From JAVBMU01 sp031551755 (lineage in GTDB: Bacteria; Actinomycetota; Actinomycetes; Actinomycetales; Cellulomonadaceae): a stretch of DNA of 64,000 nt. Made by a program: the position numbers and the translations under genes. This document shows, one piece after another, positions 9,298-17,840 of this stretch. Under the pieces are notes generated by a model, which did not search any database, had not been told where the DNA came from, and saw only the letters and a list, made by a program, of their open reading frames with translations. Where the stretch lies: assembly GCA_031551755.1 (NCBI GenBank), contig JAVBNE010000034.1, positions 25,180 to 89,179 of the forward strand. The letters are read 5' to 3'. Position 1 is the stretch's first letter; each line of letters starts with the position of its first letter.

Positions 9298-9674
9298 CGC
9301 TCGTCCCCTCCGGTCTTGCCGCCGGACTTCGTCGCCCGGGTAAAGGCCTGCCGGACGCCGTAGCTGAAGGCCGCTACCTTGACCAACGGGGCACCGAAGG
9401 TGGCGGCATACAGGCCGGCGAGGGCGGAGACGTTCTCCGAGACCTGGGCCGCCGAGGTCGTGATGGTGTCGACCTTGACCAGTTGGTTGTTGGTCGAGGC
9501 CACTGCGGTGGCGGCCTCATCGAGGATCGGCACCGAATGGTCCGTCAGCTCGGCGATGCTTGTGCGTGCGGCATCGAGGACTCGGCCCAGTTTGATCAGC
9601 GGAACAGCCAGGAGCCCGACCAAGAGCACGAACGCGATCGCTGCGATCAGCCCGGCCACATCACCTACGGACAT
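9294..9674 (-). CDS. DUF948 family membrane protein
   Basis: A 126-residue protein with an N-terminal membrane helix (GLIAAIAFVLLVGLLAVPLI, about residues 8-27). An amphipathic helical region follows that includes the family-like run LVKVDTITTSAAQVSENVSAL. The C-terminus is basic and polar. This matches DUF948 proteins conserved in Gram-positive bacteria; their function is unknown. It sits between rpsD and alaS, as in related genomes, and overlaps the next small membrane protein by 4 bp. Confidence 0.75.
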   Translation of the reverse strand: MSVGDVAGLIAAIAFVLLVGLLAVPLIKLGRVLDAARTSIAELTDHSVPILDEAATAVASTNNQLVKVDTITTSAAQVSENVSALAGLYAATFGAPLVKVAAFSYGVRQAFTRATKSGGKTGGDER

Positions 9675-9745
9675 GCTTCCTCCTCCAGACGCAACGACGG
9701 CGGCCTATTGCCGCTGACTCTAGGGATTTTCGACGCCGGGTGCAC

Positions 9746-9784
9746 GGACGCCTCGCCACCCACTGCGGGGTAAGCGAGGCGTCC
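9746..9784 (-). terminator. hairpin terminator after rpsD
   Basis: Perfect 11-bp inverted repeat: GGACGCCTCGC at 9746-9756 and its complement at 9774-9784, with a 17-nt loop. It starts 28 bp past the rpsD stop and lies before the DUF948 gene. There is no T-run, as is common for actinobacterial terminators. Confidence 0.7.
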
Positions 9785-9812
9785 AACAGCCGTCTCCGGC
9801 AATGCGATCAGG

Positions 9813-10439
9813 TCAGCGGGCGTAGTACTCGACGACCAGCTGGACCTCGCAGGTCACCGGAACCTCGGCACGCTTGGGGCGCCGGGTCAAGATGGCGCTG
9901 AGCTTCTCGAGCTGCACGTCCAGGTATCCGGGGACCGCGGGCAGCACGTCGCGGTGGGCACCGGCCGCCGCGACTTGGAACGGGGTCATAGCCTGGCTCT
10001 TGGGCTTGACCTGGATGGTCTGCCCCGGCTTCACGCGGTAGGACGGACGGTCCACGATCTTGCCGTCGATGAGGATGTGCCGGTGCGTCACCGCCTGACG
10101 GGCCTGCAAGATGGTGCGGGCGAAACCGGAGCGCAGGACGAGGGCGTCCAGACGGGTCTCGAGGTTCTCGACCAGCGCCTCACCGGTCAGACCACGGTCC
10201 TTGCGGGCCTCTTCGTAGGCCCGGGTCATCTGCTTCTCACGCAGGGCGTACTGTGCACGCAGGCGCTGCTTTTCACGCAACCGCACGGCGTAGTCGGACT
10301 CGGTACGGCGGCGGGCGCGGCCGTGCTCACCGGGCGGGTAGGGGCGCTTCTCGAAGTGCTTGACGGCCTTGGGGGTCAGGGCCAGGCCGAGGGCGCGGCT
10401 CAGGCGGACCTGGCGGCGCGAACGCGTCACGGAAGACAC
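9813..10439 (-). CDS. rpsD: 30S ribosomal protein S4
   Basis: Primary 16S rRNA-binding protein of the small subunit. From the GTG at 10439 it has 208 residues. The N-terminus is rich in basic residues and lacks the four-cysteine zinc site, so it is the zinc-free form. The S4 RNA-binding domain begins at LETRLDALVLRSGFA, with QARQAVTHRHILIDGKIVD. AGGAG lies 11 nt before the GTG; the open frame runs 13 codons further but that extension (MTSSSSTTGEQHI) is not S4-like. A strong hairpin follows the gene. Confidence 0.94.
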   Translation of the reverse strand: MSSVTRSRRQVRLSRALGLALTPKAVKHFEKRPYPPGEHGRARRRTESDYAVRLREKQRLRAQYALREKQMTRAYEEARKDRGLTGEALVENLETRLDALVLRSGFARTILQARQAVTHRHILIDGKIVDRPSYRVKPGQTIQVKPKSQAMTPFQVAAAGAHRDVLPAVPGYLDVQLEKLSAILTRRPKRAEVPVTCEVQLVVEYYAR

Positions 10440-10608
10440 GATGTGTTGTTCTCCTGTCGTTGATGATGAGGACGTCACACCCGGGCGAACCGGATGTGGG
10501 ACCAGCCGAAGGACGCCCCCGAAGGGGTGGTCACGGGGCCGAGGTCCCAGGGTTTATTGCGATGGTGGTTGCCGCAGTGTTCACAGGCAACCGCAACAGC
10601 TTAGCGCA

Positions 10609-11979
10609 TCAGCCCTGATCCAGGATCTCCCGGACACGTTCGAGCCGTTCAGCGACTGCCCGTTCGTAACCACGGTCGGTCGGGGTGTAGTAGCGCTTGC
10701 CCCGTAGTTCCGCCGGAAGGTACTGCTGTGCGGCCACCGCATGCGGCTCGTCGTGCGCGTAACGGTAGCCGCTGCCATGGCCCAGTTCCCGGGCGCCCGG
10801 ATAGCTCGAATCCCGAAGGTGGGCCGGCACCGCGCCGATCGCGCCCGCCCGCACATCTGCCAGGGCCGCGTTGATCGCCAGGTAGGAGGCATTCGATTTT
10901 GGCGCGGTCGCCACATGGACGACGGCCTCGGCCAGGATGATCCGACCCTCCGGCATCCCGATCAGCGCGACGGCCTGCGCCGCCGCTACCGCCGTCTGCA
11001 GCGCGGCCGGATCGGCCAACCCCACTTCCTCGGCCGCCGCGATCACGATCCGCCGGGCGATGAAACGCGGGTCCTCACCGGCGGCGATCATACGAGCCAG
11101 GTAATGGAGGGCCGCGTCGACGTCGGAACCGCGCATCGACTTGATGAACGCCGAGATCACGTCGTAGTGCTGGTCCCCGTCGCGGTCATAGCGCACCGCC
11201 GCGACGTCCACCGCGCGCTCGATCACCTCAGGACCGATCTCTGGTGTTTGTCCGGCGGGCGCGGGCAGCATCGAACCCGCGGCGGCCTCCAGGATCGTCA
11301 AGGCCTTACGAGCATCGCCACCCGCCAGGCGCACCAAGGCGTCGACGGCTTGCGCGTCGATCGTCACCGCCCCGTCGAGCCCACGCGGATCATCGACCGC
11401 ACGCCGCACGAGGTCACCCAGCTGCTCCGGTTCCAGCACGTGCAGGGTGAGCAACAGCGATCGCGACAGGAGCGGCGAGTTCACCGAAAAGCTCGGGTTC
11501 TCGGTCGTGGCCGCAACCAGGGTGACCCAGCGGTTCTCCACGCTGGGTAGGAGCGCGTCCTGTTGGGTCTTCGAGAACCGATGCACCTCGTCGATGAACA
11601 GCACGGTCTCATCACCGCCGGTCGCCAGCCGCCGCCGGGCGTCCTCCACCACTGCCCGCACATCCTTGACCCCCGCGGTGACCGCTGAGAGCTCGACGAA
11701 GCGGCGACCCGAGGTCCGGGCGATCAGATAGGCGAGGGTGGTCTTTCCGGTTCCCGGCGGGCCCCACAGCACGACCGAGGCTGGTGCCGCCTGCGCCGAA
11801 GCGGGATCGAGGGGTTCGACGAGCCGTCGCAACGGCGAGCCGGGCTCCAGCAGGTGTTCCTGCCCGGCGACCTCCGTCAGGGTCGCCGGTCGCATCCGCA
11901 CCGCCAACGGCGCGCCCGCTGACGTCGGCGTGCCGAACGCATCGGAGGCCACGGCATCGAAGAGGTCACCCGAGGTCAT
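10609..11979 (-). CDS. rarA: replication-associated recombination protein A (RarA/MgsA AAA+ ATPase)
   Basis: A 456-residue AAA+ ATPase that acts at stalled replication forks. It starts at MTSGDLFDA, giving normal family length, though the frame is open far upstream. Motifs are GQEHLL near residue 41, Walker A GPPGTGKTT near residue 77, Walker B VLFIDEVHRF near residue 130, sensor 1 AATTENPSF, and the C-terminal tetramerisation region with YPGARELGHGSGYRYAHDEP. It lies between rpsD and the divergent MMPL gene. The aspS-rarA-rpsD-alaS order is the usual actinobacterial one, here split by the MMPL transporter. Confidence 0.94.
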   Translation of the reverse strand: MTSGDLFDAVASDAFGTPTSAGAPLAVRMRPATLTEVAGQEHLLEPGSPLRRLVEPLDPASAQAAPASVVLWGPPGTGKTTLAYLIARTSGRRFVELSAVTAGVKDVRAVVEDARRRLATGGDETVLFIDEVHRFSKTQQDALLPSVENRWVTLVAATTENPSFSVNSPLLSRSLLLTLHVLEPEQLGDLVRRAVDDPRGLDGAVTIDAQAVDALVRLAGGDARKALTILEAAAGSMLPAPAGQTPEIGPEVIERAVDVAAVRYDRDGDQHYDVISAFIKSMRGSDVDAALHYLARMIAAGEDPRFIARRIVIAAAEEVGLADPAALQTAVAAAQAVALIGMPEGRIILAEAVVHVATAPKSNASYLAINAALADVRAGAIGAVPAHLRDSSYPGARELGHGSGYRYAHDEPHAVAAQQYLPAELRGKRYYTPTDRGYERAVAERLERVREILDQG

Positions 11980-12064
11980 GGCCCGAGCGTACGCAACGGC
12001 CCGGTCGGCAAGCACGGCCGGACGGGTGCTGACACGACCACAGCCCGGGTGAGAGGCTGGCCCC

Positions 12065-14314
12065 GTGTTCTCCCGACTCGGTCGCACCATCGCACATCGC
12101 CCGATTCTCACGGTCCTGGTCTGGGTCCTCATGGCCACGACCGGCACAGCGTTGGCCATGCTCGGCCTCCATGGCGAAGGGCTGTTCGACCGGGTGGTCA
12201 CCGGCGCACCGAAGGTGCCTGGTTCCGAAAGCGCCCAGGGTGAGGAGATCCTGGCCGATCTGAACGAGTCAGGCAGCGCCGGCGGCAGCTTTACGCTGGT
12301 CGTGACCGGGGTGGACACCTCCGACCCACAACTCGCGACCACGATGGCGAGGGTCAACGCGGACTTGGCCGCCGTCCCGGATGCCCAACCACCCGCAGAC
12401 CCCTTCGCCTTCCCCGACGGGGTGGCCGATCCCCGCGCGCAATCGATGCTCGCCGACGACGGCACTGGATTCCTGCTGTCCATCGATCTGGAGCCGAATC
12501 TCGACCCTGACCGCGAGGCTGCGGCACAGACCGCCGTCGAACAGCGACTCGGGCAGGTCACCACAGACCTGCACCAGGTGGATTCCGCCGCACATGCGCA
12601 AGGCATCGTGTCGTCCTACGGGCTCATGGTCGAAGCTGTCACCGACCAGGTCAAGGAGGACCTGGCCATCGGCGAGATGATCTCGATGCCGGTCGCGCTG
12701 ATTGTCATGACCGTGGTCTTCGGCGGATTCCTGGCGGCTGGGATGCCCATGGTCGGTGCCATCGCCTCTATTTGCTCCGGTCTCGGCACTCTGTTGGCGA
12801 TCAGCTATGTGATCCCGGTGGATGCCTCGGTCGTGAACGTCGTCACCGTCCTGGGTCTTGGCCTGTCGATCGATTATGGGCTGCTGATCGTGTCGCGCTT
12901 CCGGGAGGAGTTGCGAACGGTCCGGGTGGTTGACGGCGCCCCGAAGGCGCCGGTGGAGCGCCGCGGTCCAGTGATCGAGGAGGCGGTGGTACGGACCATG
13001 GCGACGGCCGGGCGCACTGTGACGTTCTCCGCGTTGACCGTGGCCATCTCCATCTCCGGGTTGGTCGTCTTCGAGCCGGAGATCTTGCGTTCCATCGGCG
13101 CCGGCGCGCTGGCCATCGTCCTGATCGCCGTCGCGACTGCGATCACCCTCGTGCCTGCCGTCCTCGTACTGACCGGACACCGCCTGACCCGCCCGAGCGT
13201 CGTGGCCAAAGTGCCCGGCCTCAGGCGCATCCTCGCCCACACCGCCGATGTGCAAAGCGATGACGGCGCCTTGTCGCGCCTCGCCGGCCGGGTCCAGCGG
13301 CATCCGGTCTTCGTCACTGTCGCCACTTTGGCGGTCCTGGGCGTGCTCGCTTTCCCGGTGTTCGGCCTGCAGATGCGCAACTCCGGGGTCGAACTGCTCC
13401 CGGCGGGGAACGATCAACGCGAGGTCGTCGACATCATCGCCGCTGACTACCCGGCGATCAGCAGTCCGCAGGTGACGGTCGTGGCCAAAACAGATACCGC
13501 GGGCGCCCGCGACCTCGCCACTGAGCTCGCCGCGATTCCAAACGTCGACCGCGTGGACCCACCGGCCGTCAAGGCCGGCTATGCCACCGTCGGGGTCCAT
13601 GCGGCGACCGACGACGCCGGTGGGGCGGTGGCCGTCGGAGTCGTCCACGACGCCCGCACGCTCGACTTGCCCTACCCCACCTGGGTAACCGGCCAGGCGG
13701 CAGGTCAGGTTGACTTCCTGGAGTCGCTCAGCGAACGGATCTGGTGGGCGATCGCTATCGTCATCGTGGCCGTCTTCGGGCTGCTCTTCTTGATGACCGG
13801 CTCCGTCGTCATCCCGCTCAAGGCGCTCGTGACCAATGTGCTGTCGCTGGGGGCCGCGCTCGGGGTGCTGGTGTGGGTCTTCCAGGATGGGCACCTCGAA
13901 GGCGTGCTTGCCTTCGAGTCGATCGGCGGCATCGAAACCTACGTGGTCGCCATGGTGGTCGCCTTCGCCTTCGGGTTGGCCATGGACTACGAGGTCTTCC
14001 TGCTGGCCCGGGTGAAGGAGCTCCACGACTCAGGGATGTCGACCGATGAGGCGATCCGCATCGGGCTCCAACGGTCGGGGCGCATCATCACCTCGGCGGC
14101 CGCGATCATCGTGGTGGTGTTCGCTGGTTTCGTCTTCGGGAAACTGCTGGTGATCAAGGAGGTCGGCTTCGCGTTGGCGGTTGCCGTGACGATCGACGCC
14201 ACCGTGGTCCGCCTGCTCCTTGTCCCAGCCACGATGACGTTGCTCGGCAAGTACAACTGGTGGGCGCCCGCGCCCCTGCGCACGCTCTACGGCAAGCTTG
14301 CGATCACTCACTGA
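12065..14314 (+). CDS. MMPL family RND-type transporter
   Basis: A 749-residue inner-membrane transporter of the MMPL branch of the RND superfamily, which exports lipids, siderophores or drugs in actinobacteria. Two similar halves each have one N-terminal helix, a large extracytoplasmic loop and about five helices. The first half has LSIDYGLLIVSRFREE and the second FGLAMDYEVFLLARVKE, the paired Asp-Tyr motifs of proton relay in helices 4 and 10. The GTG at 12065 is the first start that retains the N-terminal helix. It stands alone, divergent from rarA and convergent with aspS. The substrate cannot be read from sequence. Confidence 0.9.
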   Translation: MFSRLGRTIAHRPILTVLVWVLMATTGTALAMLGLHGEGLFDRVVTGAPKVPGSESAQGEEILADLNESGSAGGSFTLVVTGVDTSDPQLATTMARVNADLAAVPDAQPPADPFAFPDGVADPRAQSMLADDGTGFLLSIDLEPNLDPDREAAAQTAVEQRLGQVTTDLHQVDSAAHAQGIVSSYGLMVEAVTDQVKEDLAIGEMISMPVALIVMTVVFGGFLAAGMPMVGAIASICSGLGTLLAISYVIPVDASVVNVVTVLGLGLSIDYGLLIVSRFREELRTVRVVDGAPKAPVERRGPVIEEAVVRTMATAGRTVTFSALTVAISISGLVVFEPEILRSIGAGALAIVLIAVATAITLVPAVLVLTGHRLTRPSVVAKVPGLRRILAHTADVQSDDGALSRLAGRVQRHPVFVTVATLAVLGVLAFPVFGLQMRNSGVELLPAGNDQREVVDIIAADYPAISSPQVTVVAKTDTAGARDLATELAAIPNVDRVDPPAVKAGYATVGVHAATDDAGGAVAVGVVHDARTLDLPYPTWVTGQAAGQVDFLESLSERIWWAIAIVIVAVFGLLFLMTGSVVIPLKALVTNVLSLGAALGVLVWVFQDGHLEGVLAFESIGGIETYVVAMVVAFAFGLAMDYEVFLLARVKELHDSGMSTDEAIRIGLQRSGRIITSAAAIIVVVFAGFVFGKLLVIKEVGFALAVAVTIDATVVRLLLVPATMTLLGKYNWWAPAPLRTLYGKLAITH

Positions 14315-14330
14315 GCCCGATCACGCCAAA

Positions 14331-14364
14331 GGCGCGGGCACCCGCTTTCACGAGCACCCGCGCC
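14331..14364. terminator. bidirectional terminator between MMPL gene and aspS
   Basis: Inverted repeat GGCGCGGG (14331-14338) and CCCGCGCC (14357-14364) in the 58-bp gap between two convergent genes. No T-run is present. Its position suggests it serves both strands. Confidence 0.6.
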
Positions 14365-14372
14365 AGGCGATG

Positions 14373-16151
14373 TCAGGCGCCCTGGGGCTTCGCTTCCGGT
14401 ACGGCGTCGACGCCCGCCTCCTTGCGCTGCTGCGCGGTGATCGGGGCCGGCGCCTGGGTCAGCGGGTCATATCCCCCACCGGACTTCGGGAAGGCGATGA
14501 CGTCCCGGATCGACTCCGCCTTGGTGAGCAGCGAGACGATGCGGTCCCAGCCGAACGCGATGCCGCCGTGTGGCGGAGCTCCAAAGGCGAAGGCGTCGAG
14601 CAGGAAGCCGAACTTCTCCTGGGCCTCTTCTTCCCCGATGCCCATGACCTCGAAGACCCGCTGCTGCACATCACGGCGGTGGATACGGATCGAACCGCCA
14701 CCGATCTCGTTGCCGTTGCAGACGATGTCGTAGGCATAGGCCAACGCCTCGCCGGGGTTCTGCTCGAAGGTGTCGATCCACTCGGGGGTCGGCGAGGTGA
14801 AGGCGTGGTGGACGGCGGTCCAGGCGCCCTCACCGACCGCGACGTCGTCGTCCTCACCCGTGGGCTTGAACAACGGGGCGTCCACGATCCACACGAAGGA
14901 CCAGGCCTCGGGGTCGATGGCGTCGGTGCGCTTGGCGATCTCCAGCCGGGCCGCCCCCAGCAGAGCACGGGACTCGGTGGTCTTGCCGGCGGCGAAGAAC
15001 ACCGCATCGCCGGGCTGCGCACCAGTGGCCGCGGCCAGTCCCGCACGCTCGGAATCCGAGAGGTTCTTCGCGACCGGGCCGCCCAACTCGCCATCGGCAC
15101 CGAAGGTCACATAGGCCAGCCCGCGAGCGCCACGCTGTTTGGCCCATTCCTGCCAGGCGTCGAATTGCCGGCGGGGCTGGGCGGCGCCGCCGGCCATGAC
15201 GACGGCACCCACGTACTCGGCTTGGAAGACCCGGAAGGTGGTGTTGGCGAAGTACTCGGTGAGCTCGACGAGGGGGTTGCCGAACCGCAGGTCGGGTTTG
15301 TCAGAGCCGTAGAGCCGCATGGCGTCGGCGAAGGTCATGCGTTCGATGGGGGTCGGGATCTGGTAGCCGATGAGGTCCCACAATGCGATGAGGATCTTCT
15401 CGGCGACGGCGATGACGTCGTCTTGTTCGACGAAGCTCATCTCGACGTCGAGTTGGGTGAACTCGGGTTGCCGGTCGGCACGGAAGTCCTCGTCCCGGTA
15501 GCAGCGGGCGATCTGGTAGTAGCGCTCCATGCCCGCGACCATGAGCAGCTGCTTGAAGAGCTGTGGCGACTGGGGCAGGGCGTACCAGGACCCCGGCGAC
15601 AGCCGAGCGGGGACCACGAAGTCGCGGGCACCTTCCGGGGTGGAGCGGGTGAGCGTCGGCGTTTCGATCTCGACGAAGTCCTGCGCGTCCAGGACCCGGC
15701 GAGCGGCCTGGTTCACCTTGGCGCGCAGGCGCATGGCGTGGGCAGGCGCGGGGCGCCGCAGGTCGAGGTAGCGGTATTTGAGCCGGGCTTCCTCACCGAT
15801 GGTTTCGGTGTCCGCGAGGGCCGTGGAGACCTGGAACGGCAGCGCTGCGGATTCGTTCAGGACGACGACGTCGGTGGCCACGACCTCGATCTCGCCGGTG
15901 GCCAGGTTGGGGTTCGCGTTGCCCTCGGGTCGCCGGGATACCTCCCCGGTGACCTGCAGGACGAACTCGGCGCGCAGTGGGTGGGCGACCGCCTCGTCGC
16001 GGATCACGACCTGGGCGATGCCGCTGGCGTCCCGCAGGTCGATGAAGGCCACTCCCCCGTGGTCGCGCCGACGATCGACCCACCCGGTGAGGGTGACGGT
16101 CTGACCGATGTGCTCGGCCCGCAATGAACCGGCCGTGTGGGTGCGTAGCAC
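14373..16151 (-). CDS. aspS: aspartate--tRNA ligase
   Basis: A 592-residue bacterial-type class IIb synthetase. The N-terminal OB anticodon domain includes LTGWVDRRRDHGGVAFIDLRD. The catalytic core follows with IETPTLTRSTPEGARDFVVP, motif 2 ARCYRDEDFRADRQPEFTQLD, a GAD insertion, and C-terminal motif 3 GIAFGWDRIVSLL. The GTG at 16151 has AAGGGA 8 nt upstream. Whether it also charges tRNA-Asn was not determined. A hairpin lies in its leader (16181-16203). In related genomes it is next to hisS; here hicAB and an unknown gene intervene. Confidence 0.95.
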   Translation of the reverse strand: MLRTHTAGSLRAEHIGQTVTLTGWVDRRRDHGGVAFIDLRDASGIAQVVIRDEAVAHPLRAEFVLQVTGEVSRRPEGNANPNLATGEIEVVATDVVVLNESAALPFQVSTALADTETIGEEARLKYRYLDLRRPAPAHAMRLRAKVNQAARRVLDAQDFVEIETPTLTRSTPEGARDFVVPARLSPGSWYALPQSPQLFKQLLMVAGMERYYQIARCYRDEDFRADRQPEFTQLDVEMSFVEQDDVIAVAEKILIALWDLIGYQIPTPIERMTFADAMRLYGSDKPDLRFGNPLVELTEYFANTTFRVFQAEYVGAVVMAGGAAQPRRQFDAWQEWAKQRGARGLAYVTFGADGELGGPVAKNLSDSERAGLAAATGAQPGDAVFFAAGKTTESRALLGAARLEIAKRTDAIDPEAWSFVWIVDAPLFKPTGEDDDVAVGEGAWTAVHHAFTSPTPEWIDTFEQNPGEALAYAYDIVCNGNEIGGGSIRIHRRDVQQRVFEVMGIGEEEAQEKFGFLLDAFAFGAPPHGGIAFGWDRIVSLLTKAESIRDVIAFPKSGGGYDPLTQAPAPITAQQRKEAGVDAVPEAKPQGA

Positions 16152-16551
16152 GGAGGCGTTCCCTTCAACAGGTGCAGTGAGGAACCACCACGCGGGTGGG
16201 TCCGCGATGGCGACGGCGCAGCTGATGGCGGCGCTTGCGCGATTCTAGTGCTGTCGCGCGGCGATCGTGGATTCAATCCCGAACGCGACACGGAGGATGT
16301 GTTCCCAACTCGCGTCGACGGCGAACCAGCCGGTGACGTCGTCGCTGGCTGGATGCTGCTAGGTGATGATCGACCAGGGCGAGTCGCTAATCCGGGCGAT
16401 CGACACGTGGGGTCCGATCGCGACGGGTGGCCTCCTGCGCGATTGGCGTGACGGCGCTTGACTGGGGACTCCGCGGACCGCGACCCAGCGCGAGGACGTA
16501 GGGATCTACTCCCCTCTTGATAAGCGCCACAAGGGGGCCTAGACTCTGTTG
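16152..16551. other. 400-bp intergenic region between aspS and hicA
   Basis: The left part is the aspS leader with an imperfect 9-bp hairpin at 16181-16203. The middle (about 16250-16500) shows no convincing ORF, repeat or RNA gene. The right end holds the hicA promoter. Several short stop-rich frames suggest decayed or simply non-coding DNA. Confidence 0.6.
16517..16545 (+). promoter_or_regulatory. promoter of hicAB
   Basis: A near-consensus sigma-70-type promoter: TTGATA at 16517-16522, a 17-bp spacer, and TAGACT at 16540-16545. The expected transcription start falls at or within a base or two of the GTG at 16552, so the hicA message may be leaderless. Confidence 0.65.
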
Positions 16552-16761
16552 GTGCCAAAGCCGCAGAAGTACCGCGACGTGATCAAGGCACTGAAGGCTC
16601 GCGGTTGGGTTCTGTTGCGGCAAGGAAAAGGGAGTCATGAGCTGTGGGGATTACCAGACGAGAGCGTTAAGGAGTCGATCCCCCGCCATAGCGAGGTCTC
16701 GGCAGGTGTCGTGGCTCAGCTACTCAGGAAGTTGCCGGACCCACCTGCGAACTGGCGATGA
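16552..16761 (+). CDS. hicA: HicA-like mRNA interferase toxin
   Basis: A 69-residue protein of the HicA family, small double-stranded-RNA-binding-fold toxins that cleave mRNA. The sequence YRDVIKALKARGWVLLRQGK fits the family N-terminus. GSHELW holds the expected catalytic histidine (H29), followed by the PRHSEVSAGVVAQLLRKL helix. The GTG at 16552 is chosen because it coincides with the predicted transcription start; a TTG one codon upstream is the alternative, with GGGGG 11 nt before it. Its stop overlaps an ATG of the antitoxin frame (ATGA at 16758). Toxic activity is inferred from family and pairing. Confidence 0.8.
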   Translation: MPKPQKYRDVIKALKARGWVLLRQGKGSHELWGLPDESVKESIPRHSEVSAGVVAQLLRKLPDPPANWR

Positions 16762-16775
16762 GGAGGAAGTCGACC

Positions 16776-17165
16776 ATGCCGACAGATACCAATGCGACCT
16801 TCACCGCCACCGTGCGTCGCGACGGACGGTGGTGGCTGGTGAACATTCCACAACTCGACACCGCCGGGCAAGCTCGAACGCTCGTCGAAGCGGACGATGT
16901 GGCACGCGAGGTGATCGGGCTCTTTTTGGATGTGGACCCAGACACTGTGAGCGTAGCCATCGAAGTTGAGCTCCCCGAGACCGCGCGTGAGTTGTGGGCT
17001 ACAGCGACCGAGCGTGAGGCCGCAGCGCGTGCCGCCGTGTCCGCCGCGGCCTCAATGCGCCGCGATGCGATTCGGGTCCTGCACAATCAAGGGATCAGTC
17101 AGGCCGATGCGGCGCGCGCCCTCGGCATCAGCCCCCAACGTGTCAGTCAGCTCGTGCATAGCTGA
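16776..17165 (+). CDS. hicB: HicB-like antitoxin with C-terminal helix-turn-helix
   Basis: A 129-residue partner of the toxin. The N-terminal half (FTATVRRDGRWWLVNIPQLD, with TAGQARTLVEADDVAREVI) is the partial RNase H-like HicB fold. The C-terminal quarter is a helix-turn-helix (IRVLHNQGISQADAARALG then ISPQRVSQL) expected to bind the operator. The ATG at 16776 has GAGGAGG about 9 nt upstream; an ATG at 16758 overlapping the toxin stop would add six residues. An alanine-rich helix links the two parts. Autorepression of the upstream promoter is likely by family analogy. Confidence 0.78.
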   Translation: MPTDTNATFTATVRRDGRWWLVNIPQLDTAGQARTLVEADDVAREVIGLFLDVDPDTVSVAIEVELPETARELWATATEREAAARAAVSAAASMRRDAIRVLHNQGISQADAARALGISPQRVSQLVHS

Positions 17166-17283
17166 CTCGGCTAACATATTCCCCTGCCCTGGCTCAGTCT
17201 TTCGCCGTCTACTCCCGGCACGGCTCGCGGCTGGCCAAGCTCACGTCGCTGCCGCCGGGAAGAGGAGCCATTCGGTGGCGTCC

Positions 17284-17835
17284 TCACCGCCACGCCACCC
17301 AACGAACATCGCAGTTCAGATCCGCGCTCGCGGCGAGCACGGAATTCCGGACTGCATCGTCGTCTGAGGCCGGGAATGCGACCGACAGCCGCTGCCCGAC
17401 ACCAGCAGCAACCCCGTCCTTGACGTACTCATACCAGTGGTAGGTGACCAGCCAGCGCCCCGGACCCGCGACGAAACGCCATTGTTTGCTGACGGGGTCC
17501 TGATGGTGAGTCCGCGAGGTAACGGGCTCGTTCAATGCCTGGAGCCGTCTCAAGCATTCGTCCACCCCGAGTGGAGACTGCGAGAACACCAGCTCGACGT
17601 GGTCGGGCGCCCGTGCTGGCTCAAACCACGTGCCGCCGAAGTCGCGGCCGACCCCAGCATTGAGACACGGCGAACGAAGTTCGCCATCAAGCCAGCGGAC
17701 CCGGAGCCCGGAGGCGGAGTAGGGATGTTCCTCCAGCGGGCTGGGGTCGCGGAAAACGGCTACGCGGATCCCAGACCACGCATCGGCTGAGGGTAAAGGA
17801 TGCGTCAACGCCAAGGCCGGGTCGCCACACAGCAT
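17284..17835 (-). CDS. hypothetical protein
   Basis: A 183-residue protein I do not recognise. It begins MLCGDPALALTHPLPSADAW and has no signal peptide or membrane helix. It is mixed alpha/beta in appearance, with several tryptophans (WRFVAGPGRWLVTYHWYEYV) and a C-terminal NCDVRWVAWR. The ATG at 17835 lies 6 bp beyond the hisS stop, so it probably shares the hisS transcript; a longer open frame upstream is a shadow of hisS. Coding is supported by absence of low complexity and a plausible composition, but not by a known family. Confidence 0.55.
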   Translation of the reverse strand: MLCGDPALALTHPLPSADAWSGIRVAVFRDPSPLEEHPYSASGLRVRWLDGELRSPCLNAGVGRDFGGTWFEPARAPDHVELVFSQSPLGVDECLRRLQALNEPVTSRTHHQDPVSKQWRFVAGPGRWLVTYHWYEYVKDGVAAGVGQRLSVAFPASDDDAVRNSVLAASADLNCDVRWVAWR

Positions 17836-17840
17836 GCGCC

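Noticed and set aside
12269..14026. Long minus-strand open frame opposite the MMPL gene
   Set aside because: Asp/His/Arg-rich composition without motifs; it is the antisense shadow of a clear 749-residue transporter.
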